From the NCBI GenBank assembly GCA_026986535.1, contig JALSOK010000114.1:1-32393 (forward strand): a DNA stretch of 32,393 nucleotides, read 5' to 3'. This DNA comes from Caldifarciminota bacterium (GTDB lineage Bacteria; Hydrothermota; Hydrothermia; LBFQ01; DSFT01). How positions within the stretch are numbered: the first letter of the stretch is position 1; every line of letters begins with the position of its first letter. The notes beneath the pieces were generated by a model, which made no database searches, had not been told where the DNA came from, and saw nothing but the letters and a program-made list of their open reading frames with translations. Positions 20,810-29,213 of the stretch are shown here, piece by piece. The translations under genes were made by a program, and so were the position numbers.

Positions 20810-22651
20810 TCACGCATTCACATATTTTATGTAATTCAGCAGTCTGTCGAGTATGTAAGAAGCTTCCAGGTCCCTGTATGCATCCTGAAAGAAGGGGATT
20901 GCCTGCACCATCTTCCTGGCTTCCCTTTTCAATCTCCTGGCCTCTTCGGATCTTCCGCTTTCCATGAGTTTCATGGATTGTCTGGCCTTTTGCTCGAATT
21001 CGTAAATGTCGTAGAGGATGTTCCTGTCCTTTATCCAGAGTACCACCGTATCCTCCTCTGCATGGGATTTTATGGTGCAGGAATTCTCGAGCAGTTTGAT
21101 AATCTTCCTGTACCGGCGCATCCTTTTTCTGGGAACCGTTATGCGGTTTCCATCCAGCAGTTTCAGAAGGAAGAGGACCTGATCCCCCTTCAGCTCGATG
21201 CTCTCCCGCAGGTATATTATCCTGGGCTTTTTCCTCAGAAGCAGAACCCTGACCCTTATATCTTTTTCCAGGAGCAGTTTATAGAGGGGTCTGAGCTCGG
21301 GGAAGCTCTTCAGGCGGGTTATGTGTTTCGGCCTGGTCAGTATAATAATCATGAGAAGCCCCATCAGATGGTATTTTTTCGCAAGCCTGTAGGATTCCTT
21401 CAGCTTGCCCATTTCGTAGTACCGGGCTATCCTGTGGCGGGGAGTGAAGGCTTTTTTAGTCTTTCCAAAGAGGATGCTCAACTCCCCGGATCTGTCTATG
21501 CAGGTCTCCACCTTTTTCAGGGCTTCCTGCTTTTTGCCCATGGCCATGAGGAGGTTGCTTTGGGCAATTTCGAGGGCCAGCATCGAGACCCCAGGTGTGG
21601 CCTTCTGCTGGAGCATCTTTTCCAGAAAGTGTCCGGCCTCCTCCAGCCGGCCGGAAAATAGATTTACATAGAACATTGCATAATTGAGCCTATTTCTAAC
21701 AGAATCTATGTCCGTATTCCTGTGTTTTTCGTAGAGCTCTTTTACCGCCTTGAAGTCTCCGGAAAACAGGACGCTTATCACATGATTCGGATCCTGCTTG
21801 TTTGCAAACTGCGGGAAGCCCAGTATCCTCAGCCTCGTCATCAGGGCATTCTTTATGCACATGTTCTTCACTCTTCCGAGTCCTTTTATCAGCTTACCGG
21901 TGTGCTTCATAAAACTGCTACTCCCTGTATGAAGCAGATAGAGGCAGTAGGTGGACAGGGCGAGCAGATAGTACTCATCTGAGAGCTTTCTCAGGGATTC
22001 CCTGTTTATCTGGAATGTCTCTGCGACTTCTTTGATGGTCCTGGAGTAAGTTTCCCTGCTGTCCCATGTCATCTGTGGAATAAGGTATATCTTCAGTCCC
22101 ATGATTCTGAATCTGGTTCTCTGCATGCGGGGGTTCAGATTCTCCTCTATATCTTCCAGGTCTCTCAGGATTTCCTTTACTCCGTAATTGGTGTTGCAGT
22201 ACAGGTAAAAAGCTTTCGATACCTTCAGGTGGGCGGGAAGCAGTTCATCCGGAATGGAGGCCAGGGATGAAATATCTTCTACTGTGTACATTTTGCCTAT
22301 GTGCTTTCTGAAGAGGTCCCATTTCCCCTCCCTCGCATACCACCACAGGTGAGTTTCCAGCTCCCTGTCCGGCTTCCTGAGAATCTTCCTGATGGAGCTT
22401 TCGGAGACCCTTTCATCCAGATTGCTGGCGATTTCCTTTATGCTCATGCCCTTTTCGTAAAGTTCTATGATTCTCTTTCTCAATTTCTCCGGCTTTTTTC
22501 TTCCGTGGGGCCTGTAGTCCCACCCTTCTTTCTTAATGCGGAGCACGGTTTCCAGAGAACAGTTGTATTTGCCTGCCAGTTGCCTCAGGGACAGGATGCC
22601 TGCCTCGATATCTTTGAGAATCAAAAATTTCTTCTCCAAAACTTCACCCAT
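20810..22651 (-). CDS. Large putative transcriptional regulator: N-terminal HTH pair, TPR-like middle, BTAD-like C-terminus
   Basis: 613 aa; SLRQLAGKYNCSLETVLRIKKEGW and MSIKEIASNLDERVSESSIRKILRK HTH segments, helical repeat region (LEIAQSNLLMAMGKKQEALKKVETC), C-terminal RQSMKLMESGRSEEARRLKREARKM. Confidence 0.65.
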   Translation of the reverse strand: MGEVLEKKFLILKDIEAGILSLRQLAGKYNCSLETVLRIKKEGWDYRPHGRKKPEKLRKRIIELYEKGMSIKEIASNLDERVSESSIRKILRKPDRELETHLWWYAREGKWDLFRKHIGKMYTVEDISSLASIPDELLPAHLKVSKAFYLYCNTNYGVKEILRDLEDIEENLNPRMQRTRFRIMGLKIYLIPQMTWDSRETYSRTIKEVAETFQINRESLRKLSDEYYLLALSTYCLYLLHTGSSSFMKHTGKLIKGLGRVKNMCIKNALMTRLRILGFPQFANKQDPNHVISVLFSGDFKAVKELYEKHRNTDIDSVRNRLNYAMFYVNLFSGRLEEAGHFLEKMLQQKATPGVSMLALEIAQSNLLMAMGKKQEALKKVETCIDRSGELSILFGKTKKAFTPRHRIARYYEMGKLKESYRLAKKYHLMGLLMIIILTRPKHITRLKSFPELRPLYKLLLEKDIRVRVLLLRKKPRIIYLRESIELKGDQVLFLLKLLDGNRITVPRKRMRRYRKIIKLLENSCTIKSHAEEDTVVLWIKDRNILYDIYEFEQKARQSMKLMESGRSEEARRLKREARKMVQAIPFFQDAYRDLEASYILDRLLNYIKYVNA

Positions 22652-22699
22652 TCATCACAATTTTAATGGGGTGGATTTTGCTTTATAATTGCGTGCAGG

Positions 22700-25588
22700 G
22701 TGAAAAAACCTATCATTCTGGGAAGAATTTATCTGCTCCTGTGGGCCCTCATCGAGGCCCTATTCATCGGTATCTCCACATCTCTGTTTCTCATGGCCAT
22801 CTATCCCTTTCCTGTTTCTTTCGCTTCCCTCCTTTCCGCTCTGGTTTCAGTCCTCTACGCTTTGTGGAAGTTCCTCCGCTCCGGAGATAGGGAGATTGCA
22901 TGGATGTACGAATATTCCCATCCGGACCTGGATGAACTCCTTATAACCTATGTGGAGACGGGAGATGAGAGGCTCGCTTCCCGCTTGAAGAAGAAGAGAT
23001 TACACTTCTGGCGCATATATCGTCCGGACTGGAGAATTTTTGCCCTCTTACCCCTATCCGCGGCGGTATTCGCCATCTCTTTTCAGCTGAGGAGGCCCCT
23101 CTACCTGTGGAGGCTGGGTATCGTTGACAGGGAGGTATCCGCGAGGGTGGATGGGTATGTATTCTTCTACGGGGAGGATGTTCCTGTGCTCGTGGTGAGC
23201 CGCAGTCCCCTGCCCGAGAATGTTCTGGTTGCAGGGCCGGATACGGCCATCAGCCTGAGGGTGCTTCCCGGGGATACCATGAGGGATACCCTTTCCGGCC
23301 TGAATGCTGGAAGGTATTATCTGCGCTTTGCTTCTGCTGTTTTGGATTCGTTTGCCGTTGTGTCCCGTCCCGTGGTGGAGAGTCTGAGGGTGGAGATTTT
23401 CGCTCCGTACATCGGGAGAACTTATATCTTTCGAAACGCCTACGAGGTTCCCGCCCTCCAGGGGAGCCGGGTGCGGCTGAGGGTGTACCACGATGGGGAC
23501 AGTGTCCGGCTCGAGGGTGTGGATTCTGTACTGAGAGTGGTTTCCGATACACAGATTGCATTCCGCCTTTACAGGATGGGAAGATCCTACCTTTTTCCCC
23601 GCAGAATCTCTATAAAGATGGTCAGGGATATGCCTCCGGTTGTTCGGATAGTTCTGCCGTCCCGAAAATTCGTCTATCTGCCGGAGGATGGGGTTGTACC
23701 TCTGGGGGCTGTTTCCACGGATGACATCGGTCTGCGCAGGGTGAGGATTTCGTATGTCTTCGACAATTCATCGAGGGAGGTCGTATCCATGCGTCCCGAC
23801 TCTCCCCTGAAGGACACCTTCCTGAGGTATGTGGATCTCAATGCCTCCGGTATGCTTCCGGGGGATGAGGTCAGGATAGAGGTTGTGGCTGAGGATCTGC
23901 GGGGTCAGAGGTCGAAAGACATGATTACCGTCCGGTTTCCCACCCTCCACGAGCAGACGAGCATGTCGGATACCATGATGGCCACATCCACCGGTCGCAT
24001 GGAGGATGTGTTCGAAAAGGCTGATCAGCTTCAGGAGGATGTACGCCGCATATACACCATGGACTCCACGGGGATAAGGGGATTGATGGAAAGGGTGGAA
24101 GAAATCAACAGGCAGATGCAGGAGGTATCGCGCCAGATGCAGGAAATGTCCCGATTTATTCCCTTCGATGAGGAACTACAGCAGATGGTGGAGAAACTGG
24201 AGGAGATCTACAGGCGCATACTGGACGGGGAAATGAAGTCCATACTGGAAAAACTGCAGAAGCTGGAAAATCGGAATCTTTCCGATATGGACAGGAAGAG
24301 ATTGATGGACAGGGTGATCAGGGATATGGAGCGCCTCAAGGAGAGCATCAGGGCCACTTATGAAACCCTCAACAGATTCTATCAGGAGAAGCGCCTGGAG
24401 GAGCTGGCCCGCCAGCTGGAAGAGCTGGCTTTTCGTCAGGAGCTCGCCTCCGGTCCTGCGGAGCAGGATTCCATAGCCGCTATGATGGATTCCATCTCAT
24501 CTTCCATGAGGGAGCTTTCGAAACAGCTGGAAAGACCCTTTAGTGATTCCCTCAGCAATATGGGAAGCGAGGCGGACTCCTTATCTTTGGATATGAAGCA
24601 GATGGTGCAGAGGATGCGCTCTGGCCAGAGGGTTTCCCCCAGTGAGAGGATGGAAATGGCCCGGAGGATGCGAAACCTCTCCTCCCGCATGTCCAGGATG
24701 CTCTCGTCCATGATTTCCTCCAGAAAGAAGGAGATTCTCGAGGAATTGAGAAGGATAAGGGAGCAGGTGGCCTTCATCCTTTACAACTCCGATGTGAAGG
24801 AGTATTACGAGCAGCAGAATGTGGTGGATGCTCTGAGGGTGGTCCTCCTTCAGCTGAGGGAGGTGATTCCGAAGAATTTCCTCGTATCTGCATCCATAGT
24901 GGGGTATCTGTACTCAGCATTCGACAATGCGGATGAGGCTCGACTTCGCATGTACTATGGTGATGACCGGGGGGCGGAGCCCTTCCTGGAGGGGGAGCGC
25001 AGGGATATGCTTCTGTCCCTTATAGAGGTCAGTAAATCCATGAATCAGATTTCCAGCGCCTCCTCATCCACGGGTTTTCAGGAAATGCTTCAGCAGATGG
25101 CCAGGGCTGTAGGGCAACAGGCTTCCCTCAACGGGAGATTGCAGATGATGATCTCCAGGGGAAATGTTTCCGTGGAGGCTTACAGGAGGCTGGCGGACCA
25201 GCAGGCCCGCATCAGACAGATGCTGGAGGGCATCAGGAGGGGGCTGGAATCCATAGGGGAGAGGGGGAGGGAGCATGCCCGTCGCCTCAGGGAGATAGAG
25301 AAGGAGATGGAGGACATCGAAAGGCGGATTCGTCTTGGAAAGGTGGACAGGAAACTCCTGGAGAGGCAGAGGAAGATTCTCAACAGATTGATGGAGGCAT
25401 ATACGGGGCTGAAGAGCCAGGAGCTGGAGAGGAAGAGGCAGGCTGTAAGGGCCCGTCCGTACAGGATGGAGATTCCCCCTGTGCCGGAGGAGGTTCTAAT
25501 AAGGCGCAGGATCCTACAGCTCATGACCAGTCCCGACGAAGTGGGAGAGCTTCTGGAGATATACAGGAAGATATTACAGCGCTTCTGA
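22700..25588 (+). CDS. Large membrane-anchored coiled-coil protein, possibly DUF4175-like
   Basis: 962 aa, GTG start; two N-terminal TM helices plus a third near aa 115, beta-rich extracytoplasmic region, then long Glu/Arg/Met-rich coiled coil. Family call is from architecture only. Confidence 0.6.
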   Translation: MKKPIILGRIYLLLWALIEALFIGISTSLFLMAIYPFPVSFASLLSALVSVLYALWKFLRSGDREIAWMYEYSHPDLDELLITYVETGDERLASRLKKKRLHFWRIYRPDWRIFALLPLSAAVFAISFQLRRPLYLWRLGIVDREVSARVDGYVFFYGEDVPVLVVSRSPLPENVLVAGPDTAISLRVLPGDTMRDTLSGLNAGRYYLRFASAVLDSFAVVSRPVVESLRVEIFAPYIGRTYIFRNAYEVPALQGSRVRLRVYHDGDSVRLEGVDSVLRVVSDTQIAFRLYRMGRSYLFPRRISIKMVRDMPPVVRIVLPSRKFVYLPEDGVVPLGAVSTDDIGLRRVRISYVFDNSSREVVSMRPDSPLKDTFLRYVDLNASGMLPGDEVRIEVVAEDLRGQRSKDMITVRFPTLHEQTSMSDTMMATSTGRMEDVFEKADQLQEDVRRIYTMDSTGIRGLMERVEEINRQMQEVSRQMQEMSRFIPFDEELQQMVEKLEEIYRRILDGEMKSILEKLQKLENRNLSDMDRKRLMDRVIRDMERLKESIRATYETLNRFYQEKRLEELARQLEELAFRQELASGPAEQDSIAAMMDSISSSMRELSKQLERPFSDSLSNMGSEADSLSLDMKQMVQRMRSGQRVSPSERMEMARRMRNLSSRMSRMLSSMISSRKKEILEELRRIREQVAFILYNSDVKEYYEQQNVVDALRVVLLQLREVIPKNFLVSASIVGYLYSAFDNADEARLRMYYGDDRGAEPFLEGERRDMLLSLIEVSKSMNQISSASSSTGFQEMLQQMARAVGQQASLNGRLQMMISRGNVSVEAYRRLADQQARIRQMLEGIRRGLESIGERGREHARRLREIEKEMEDIERRIRLGKVDRKLLERQRKILNRLMEAYTGLKSQELERKRQAVRARPYRMEIPPVPEEVLIRRRILQLMTSPDEVGELLEIYRKILQRF

Positions 25589-25614
25589 GTTTTACATTAT
25601 AATTTTCGCAGGCA

Positions 25615-26508
25615 GTGAGTGGCCGGTCATCGAGTATCAGGTTGATTCTGGAGTCCCTCGGAAGCCTCTTCGGGGGCATCGATAGGGAGAGGTTCGAGCG
25701 GATCGTGGAGGTGTTCGAGCGGGAAAAGACATTCAGCGAAGACTTCTTCTTCATGCTCAGGAATCTCATAAGGGCCGACGATACCCCCGTTACCAGGGCC
25801 ATGATTCCCCGGGTGGAGATGAAATATGTGAGGGACGACACCCCCCTCGCGGAGGTTATGGAGATGTTCCGCAGATATTACCACACCAAATATCCCGTTA
25901 TGGAAAAGGAGACGGGGGATTTCATCGGCATCCTCTACATAAAGGATGTGTTCCTGCGTATCCTGAAGAGCATGGAATCTGGAACCCTCTCCGATATAAT
26001 GGGAACCACTGCCCGAAAGCTGGCAAAACCTGCCCAGTTCATCCCTTTCAACTTCACGATACTGGAAGCCATCGAGGTCCTCAAGGAGGAGAGGATGCCC
26101 ATTGCCCTCGTGGTGGACGAATTTGGGGTAGTTGTGGGTATGGTGACCATGGAGGACCTGGTGGAGGAGATCGTCGGTGATATAAGGCAGTCGTACCAGG
26201 AATCCCCCCAGAGGTACCGGGTGGTCATGCACGAAGGGGAGAAGGTCTACAGGATAGATGCCAGGATGCCGGTGGATGAATTCATTTCCTTTCTCGAGAA
26301 GGAGATGGGCATACGGTTCTCTCCCAGGGAAGTGGATGACGACATATCCACGCTGGCCGGCCTTATACTCAAGGAAACGGGGGGATTCCCCGAAGTGAAT
26401 TCCGTCGTAAGGCTTCCGGGCCTGGAGGGTGTGGAAATAGTCATCAAGGATGCCGACAAGAGGCGGATCAAGACGGTGCTCATTCGGCGGAAGGTTGACA
26501 ATAATTAG
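25615..26508 (+). CDS. CBS-domain CorC/HlyC-like protein without DUF21 membrane domain
   Basis: 297 aa; TPVTRAMIPRVEMKYV, YPVMEKETGDFIGILYIKDV, MPIALVVDEFGVVVGMVTMEDLVEEIVGDI, C-terminal CorC_HlyC region. Confidence 0.88.
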   Translation: MSGRSSSIRLILESLGSLFGGIDRERFERIVEVFEREKTFSEDFFFMLRNLIRADDTPVTRAMIPRVEMKYVRDDTPLAEVMEMFRRYYHTKYPVMEKETGDFIGILYIKDVFLRILKSMESGTLSDIMGTTARKLAKPAQFIPFNFTILEAIEVLKEERMPIALVVDEFGVVVGMVTMEDLVEEIVGDIRQSYQESPQRYRVVMHEGEKVYRIDARMPVDEFISFLEKEMGIRFSPREVDDDISTLAGLILKETGGFPEVNSVVRLPGLEGVEIVIKDADKRRIKTVLIRRKVDNN

Positions 26509-26544
26509 AAATTTTGATAACATTTTTACTTAACGGGGGAGGCT

Positions 26545-27609
26545 ATGTGGATCTATCTTATGATGTCTTTTGTCCTTTCAGTGGTGCTGACCTATTCATC
26601 CATGCTTCTCGGATGCAGGCTTGGGATATGCGATAAGCCATCGCGCAGGAAGATTCACACCGGACCGAAGCCCAGGCTCGGAGGACTGGCGTTTATCATG
26701 TCAGCCTATTTTGTGTCCCTCTTCATCACTGACATTTTTCACCTCTATACCCTGTTTACTGCCGGAATGTTCCTCATACTCGTGGAGGGGCTCCTGGACG
26801 ATGTATTCGATCTGCACTTTTCTCAGAAGATGATCTTCGAATTCTTCGCTGCCGCCTTCATATTCCTCTCCGGACTTGGAATACACACCATCGGGTTTGG
26901 CATCGAGCTTCATCCCGCCTTTTCGTTTATCCTCACCATAGTGGGGGTCATGGGGGTTATAAATGCCATGAATATGATAGACGGCGCAGACGGTGTTGCA
27001 GGTACCGTTGCCTTCATATCTTTTCTGACATTCGCCTACCTGTTCAAATGGAGTGGAAACTGGACCCTTTATATGGTATCGCTCCTGTTCGCTGTGTCCG
27101 TGCTCGGGTTCCTCATCTTCAATTTCCCCCCTGCGAGGACCTTTATGGGGGACAATGGCTCCCTGACGCTCGGCTATATACTCGCTGCCTTTTCCATATT
27201 CCTGACCCAGAATTCGGATTCTAAAATCTGGCCCATAATACCGGTTCTGATTCTGTCCATTCCCATATTCGATACCCTGTGGGTCATGTATCGCAGGTTT
27301 CGGTACATATACGGTTCCTACAGGACGCTTAAGGGGGCATTCAGGAACCTGCACATGCTTTTCTATTCGGATAACAGACATCTCCACCATCTGCTCCTGG
27401 CGAGGCTGTCCCCCCTGGGGGTCGTGCTGGTGATTGGAGTCCTTCAGGTTGCATTTTCAATGGAGGCCATTCTGCTTGTCGGAAAGCCGGAGATATTGGG
27501 ATGGCTCGCGGCCCTTTTAAACTTTATACTGGTCGGCAACATACATAAGTTATGGAGAGAAAAAAGGTCCTTATTTACGGCTTCGGGGAAGCGGGGAAGC
27601 AGATACTGA
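26545..27609 (+). CDS. Glycosyltransferase family 4 (WecA/MraY-like polyprenyl-phosphate sugar-1-phosphate transferase)
   Basis: 354 aa polytopic; KIHTGPKPRLGGLAF, GLLDDVFDL, NAMNMIDGADGVAG, MGDNGSLTLGY, HLHHLLL. Confidence 0.9.
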   Translation: MWIYLMMSFVLSVVLTYSSMLLGCRLGICDKPSRRKIHTGPKPRLGGLAFIMSAYFVSLFITDIFHLYTLFTAGMFLILVEGLLDDVFDLHFSQKMIFEFFAAAFIFLSGLGIHTIGFGIELHPAFSFILTIVGVMGVINAMNMIDGADGVAGTVAFISFLTFAYLFKWSGNWTLYMVSLLFAVSVLGFLIFNFPPARTFMGDNGSLTLGYILAAFSIFLTQNSDSKIWPIIPVLILSIPIFDTLWVMYRRFRYIYGSYRTLKGAFRNLHMLFYSDNRHLHHLLLARLSPLGVVLVIGVLQVAFSMEAILLVGKPEILGWLAALLNFILVGNIHKLWREKRSLFTASGKRGSRY

Positions 27610-28859
27610 GGGATTCCCGAAACAGGTTCGATGTGGTGGGGTTTCTGGACGATGACCCTTCCCTGCACGGCAGAGAATTCCGTGGTGTCAGAGTTCTGGG
27701 AGGAGAGCCGGATATAGACAGGGTTATCAGGCAGTACGGTGTGGATGTGGTTATAATCGCCATGCCTTCGGCTCCCCTGAGCCGCATCAGACAGATAGAA
27801 AAGCGGCTTATAAGGGCGGGGGTCAGGGATATACGGATCCTTCCGGCCCGTTTCGTGGGAGATGAGAGGGTTTATCTGCGGCAGGTGGTGGAGCTGGACC
27901 CCGTGGAGTTGATAGAGGAAGAGGACTTTAATGTGGATATGGAAGAACTCAGGGGGTTCTTCCGGGGCAGGAGCGTGCTGGTGACAGGGGGAGCCGGTTT
28001 CATCGGATCCAGAATCGTCAGACATCTGATGGACCTCGATGTGGGAGAGGTTATATCTCTGGACATAGATGAGACCAGACTGTTCGAGCAGAGGGAGGAA
28101 TTTCCCTCTGTGAAGGTATTTCTGGGGGATATAACTTCCCGATTCGACCTTGAACAGGTTTTCTCTAAGTACGATATCGATATGGTGTTTCATGCCGCCG
28201 CTTACAAGCATGTTCCCCTGCTGGAGGATTTTCCCTGGAAGGCGGTGGAGGTAAACATATACGGAACGAGGAATGTGGTGGAGATTGCCCGCAGTTCCGG
28301 AGTGGATAAGCTGGTTTTCATTTCCACGGATAAGGCGGTGAATCCCGCGGGGATAATGGGGATGTCGAAGAGGGTGGCGGAGGAGGTGGTAAGGAGGGCC
28401 GGGTACATAAGCGTCAGGTTCGTGAATGTGATAGGCTCCAGGGGGAGCGTGGTTCCCCTCTTCATGAGGCAGATAGAAAGGGGCAGAAAGATAACCCTTA
28501 CCCACGAGGAGGCCAGCAGATATTTCATGGATGTGAATAAGGCCGTCTATCTCATATTCCAGTCGGCTCTTCTGGGCAGGGGAGGGGAGATATTCTTTTT
28601 GAAACCCTCCCGGCCGGTGCGGATAAAGGACCTGGCGGAAAGGCTCATACGCCTTTACGGATACGAGCCTTACAGGGATGTGGATATAGAGGTGATAGGT
28701 CTGCGAAAGGGGGAGAAGCTGGTGGAGGAAGTGTTCGAGGATAACGGGGACCTTCTTCATACGGAGCATCCCATGATTTACGCGTATCGGGAGCTGGATG
28801 GGGTGGATGAGGTGCTGGAGAAGATAAAGCGGATTTATGGTGTGGCCGTGGAAATCTGA
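27552..28859 (+). CDS. CapD/FlaA1-like nucleotide-sugar 4,6-dehydratase lacking the N-terminal TM region
   Basis: 435 aa; KKVLIYGFGEAGKQIL, SVLVTGGAGFIGSRIVRHL, HAAAYKHVPLLEDFPWKAVEVNIYGT, FISTDKAVNPAGIMGMSKRVAEEV. Overlaps upstream gene by 58 nt. Confidence 0.9.
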   Translation: MERKKVLIYGFGEAGKQILRDSRNRFDVVGFLDDDPSLHGREFRGVRVLGGEPDIDRVIRQYGVDVVIIAMPSAPLSRIRQIEKRLIRAGVRDIRILPARFVGDERVYLRQVVELDPVELIEEEDFNVDMEELRGFFRGRSVLVTGGAGFIGSRIVRHLMDLDVGEVISLDIDETRLFEQREEFPSVKVFLGDITSRFDLEQVFSKYDIDMVFHAAAYKHVPLLEDFPWKAVEVNIYGTRNVVEIARSSGVDKLVFISTDKAVNPAGIMGMSKRVAEEVVRRAGYISVRFVNVIGSRGSVVPLFMRQIERGRKITLTHEEASRYFMDVNKAVYLIFQSALLGRGGEIFFLKPSRPVRIKDLAERLIRLYGYEPYRDVDIEVIGLRKGEKLVEEVFEDNGDLLHTEHPMIYAYRELDGVDEVLEKIKRIYGVAVEI

Positions 28860-28899
28860 TCTCCTCAGTTTAATTACATTCATCCTTTAAAATTCCTGC

Positions 28900-29112
28900 A
28901 TGCGTGTGGAACTGGTCCTTGAGGGAATGTCCTGCCCCGGATGTGAAAGGACGGTGAGCAAAATTATAGAGAGAAATGGGGGACTGGTCGAATCGGTCTC
29001 TGCGGGGGAAAACAGGGCGGCTTTCTCCATTTCCAGTGTGGAATCCCTTGAAAAAATATTGAGGGAAATCGAAGAGAGGGGGTACCGGGTCAGAGAGGTG
29101 AAAAAGGAATAA
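28900..29112 (+). CDS. Heavy-metal-associated (HMA) domain protein, CopZ/MerP-like
   Basis: 70 aa single domain, GMSCPGCERTV metal-binding motif; TAAAAT box 6 nt before ATG. Confidence 0.85.
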   Translation: MRVELVLEGMSCPGCERTVSKIIERNGGLVESVSAGENRAAFSISSVESLEKILREIEERGYRVREVKKE

Positions 29113-29213
29113 GTATCCCCCTTGCCTTCTGCGAATTCCCGGGGAGATAGCAGTAGCGGGGTGGTACCTTCTGGGGGATGAGTGCATGGGGTTCGTCGTG
29201 TAAACTTTTACTT

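Noticed and set aside
20327-21661. Plus-strand ORFs of 154 and 227 aa opposite the VOC/HARP and HTH genes
   Set aside because: Sense frames on the minus strand match known families or give coherent long proteins; these are shadows.
25627-26523. 298-aa minus-strand ORF
   Set aside because: Shadow of the CBS-domain gene on the plus strand.
27444-28883. 479-aa minus-strand ORF
   Set aside because: Antisense to the WecA-like/CapD-like genes; His/Pro/Leu-rich shadow ORF.
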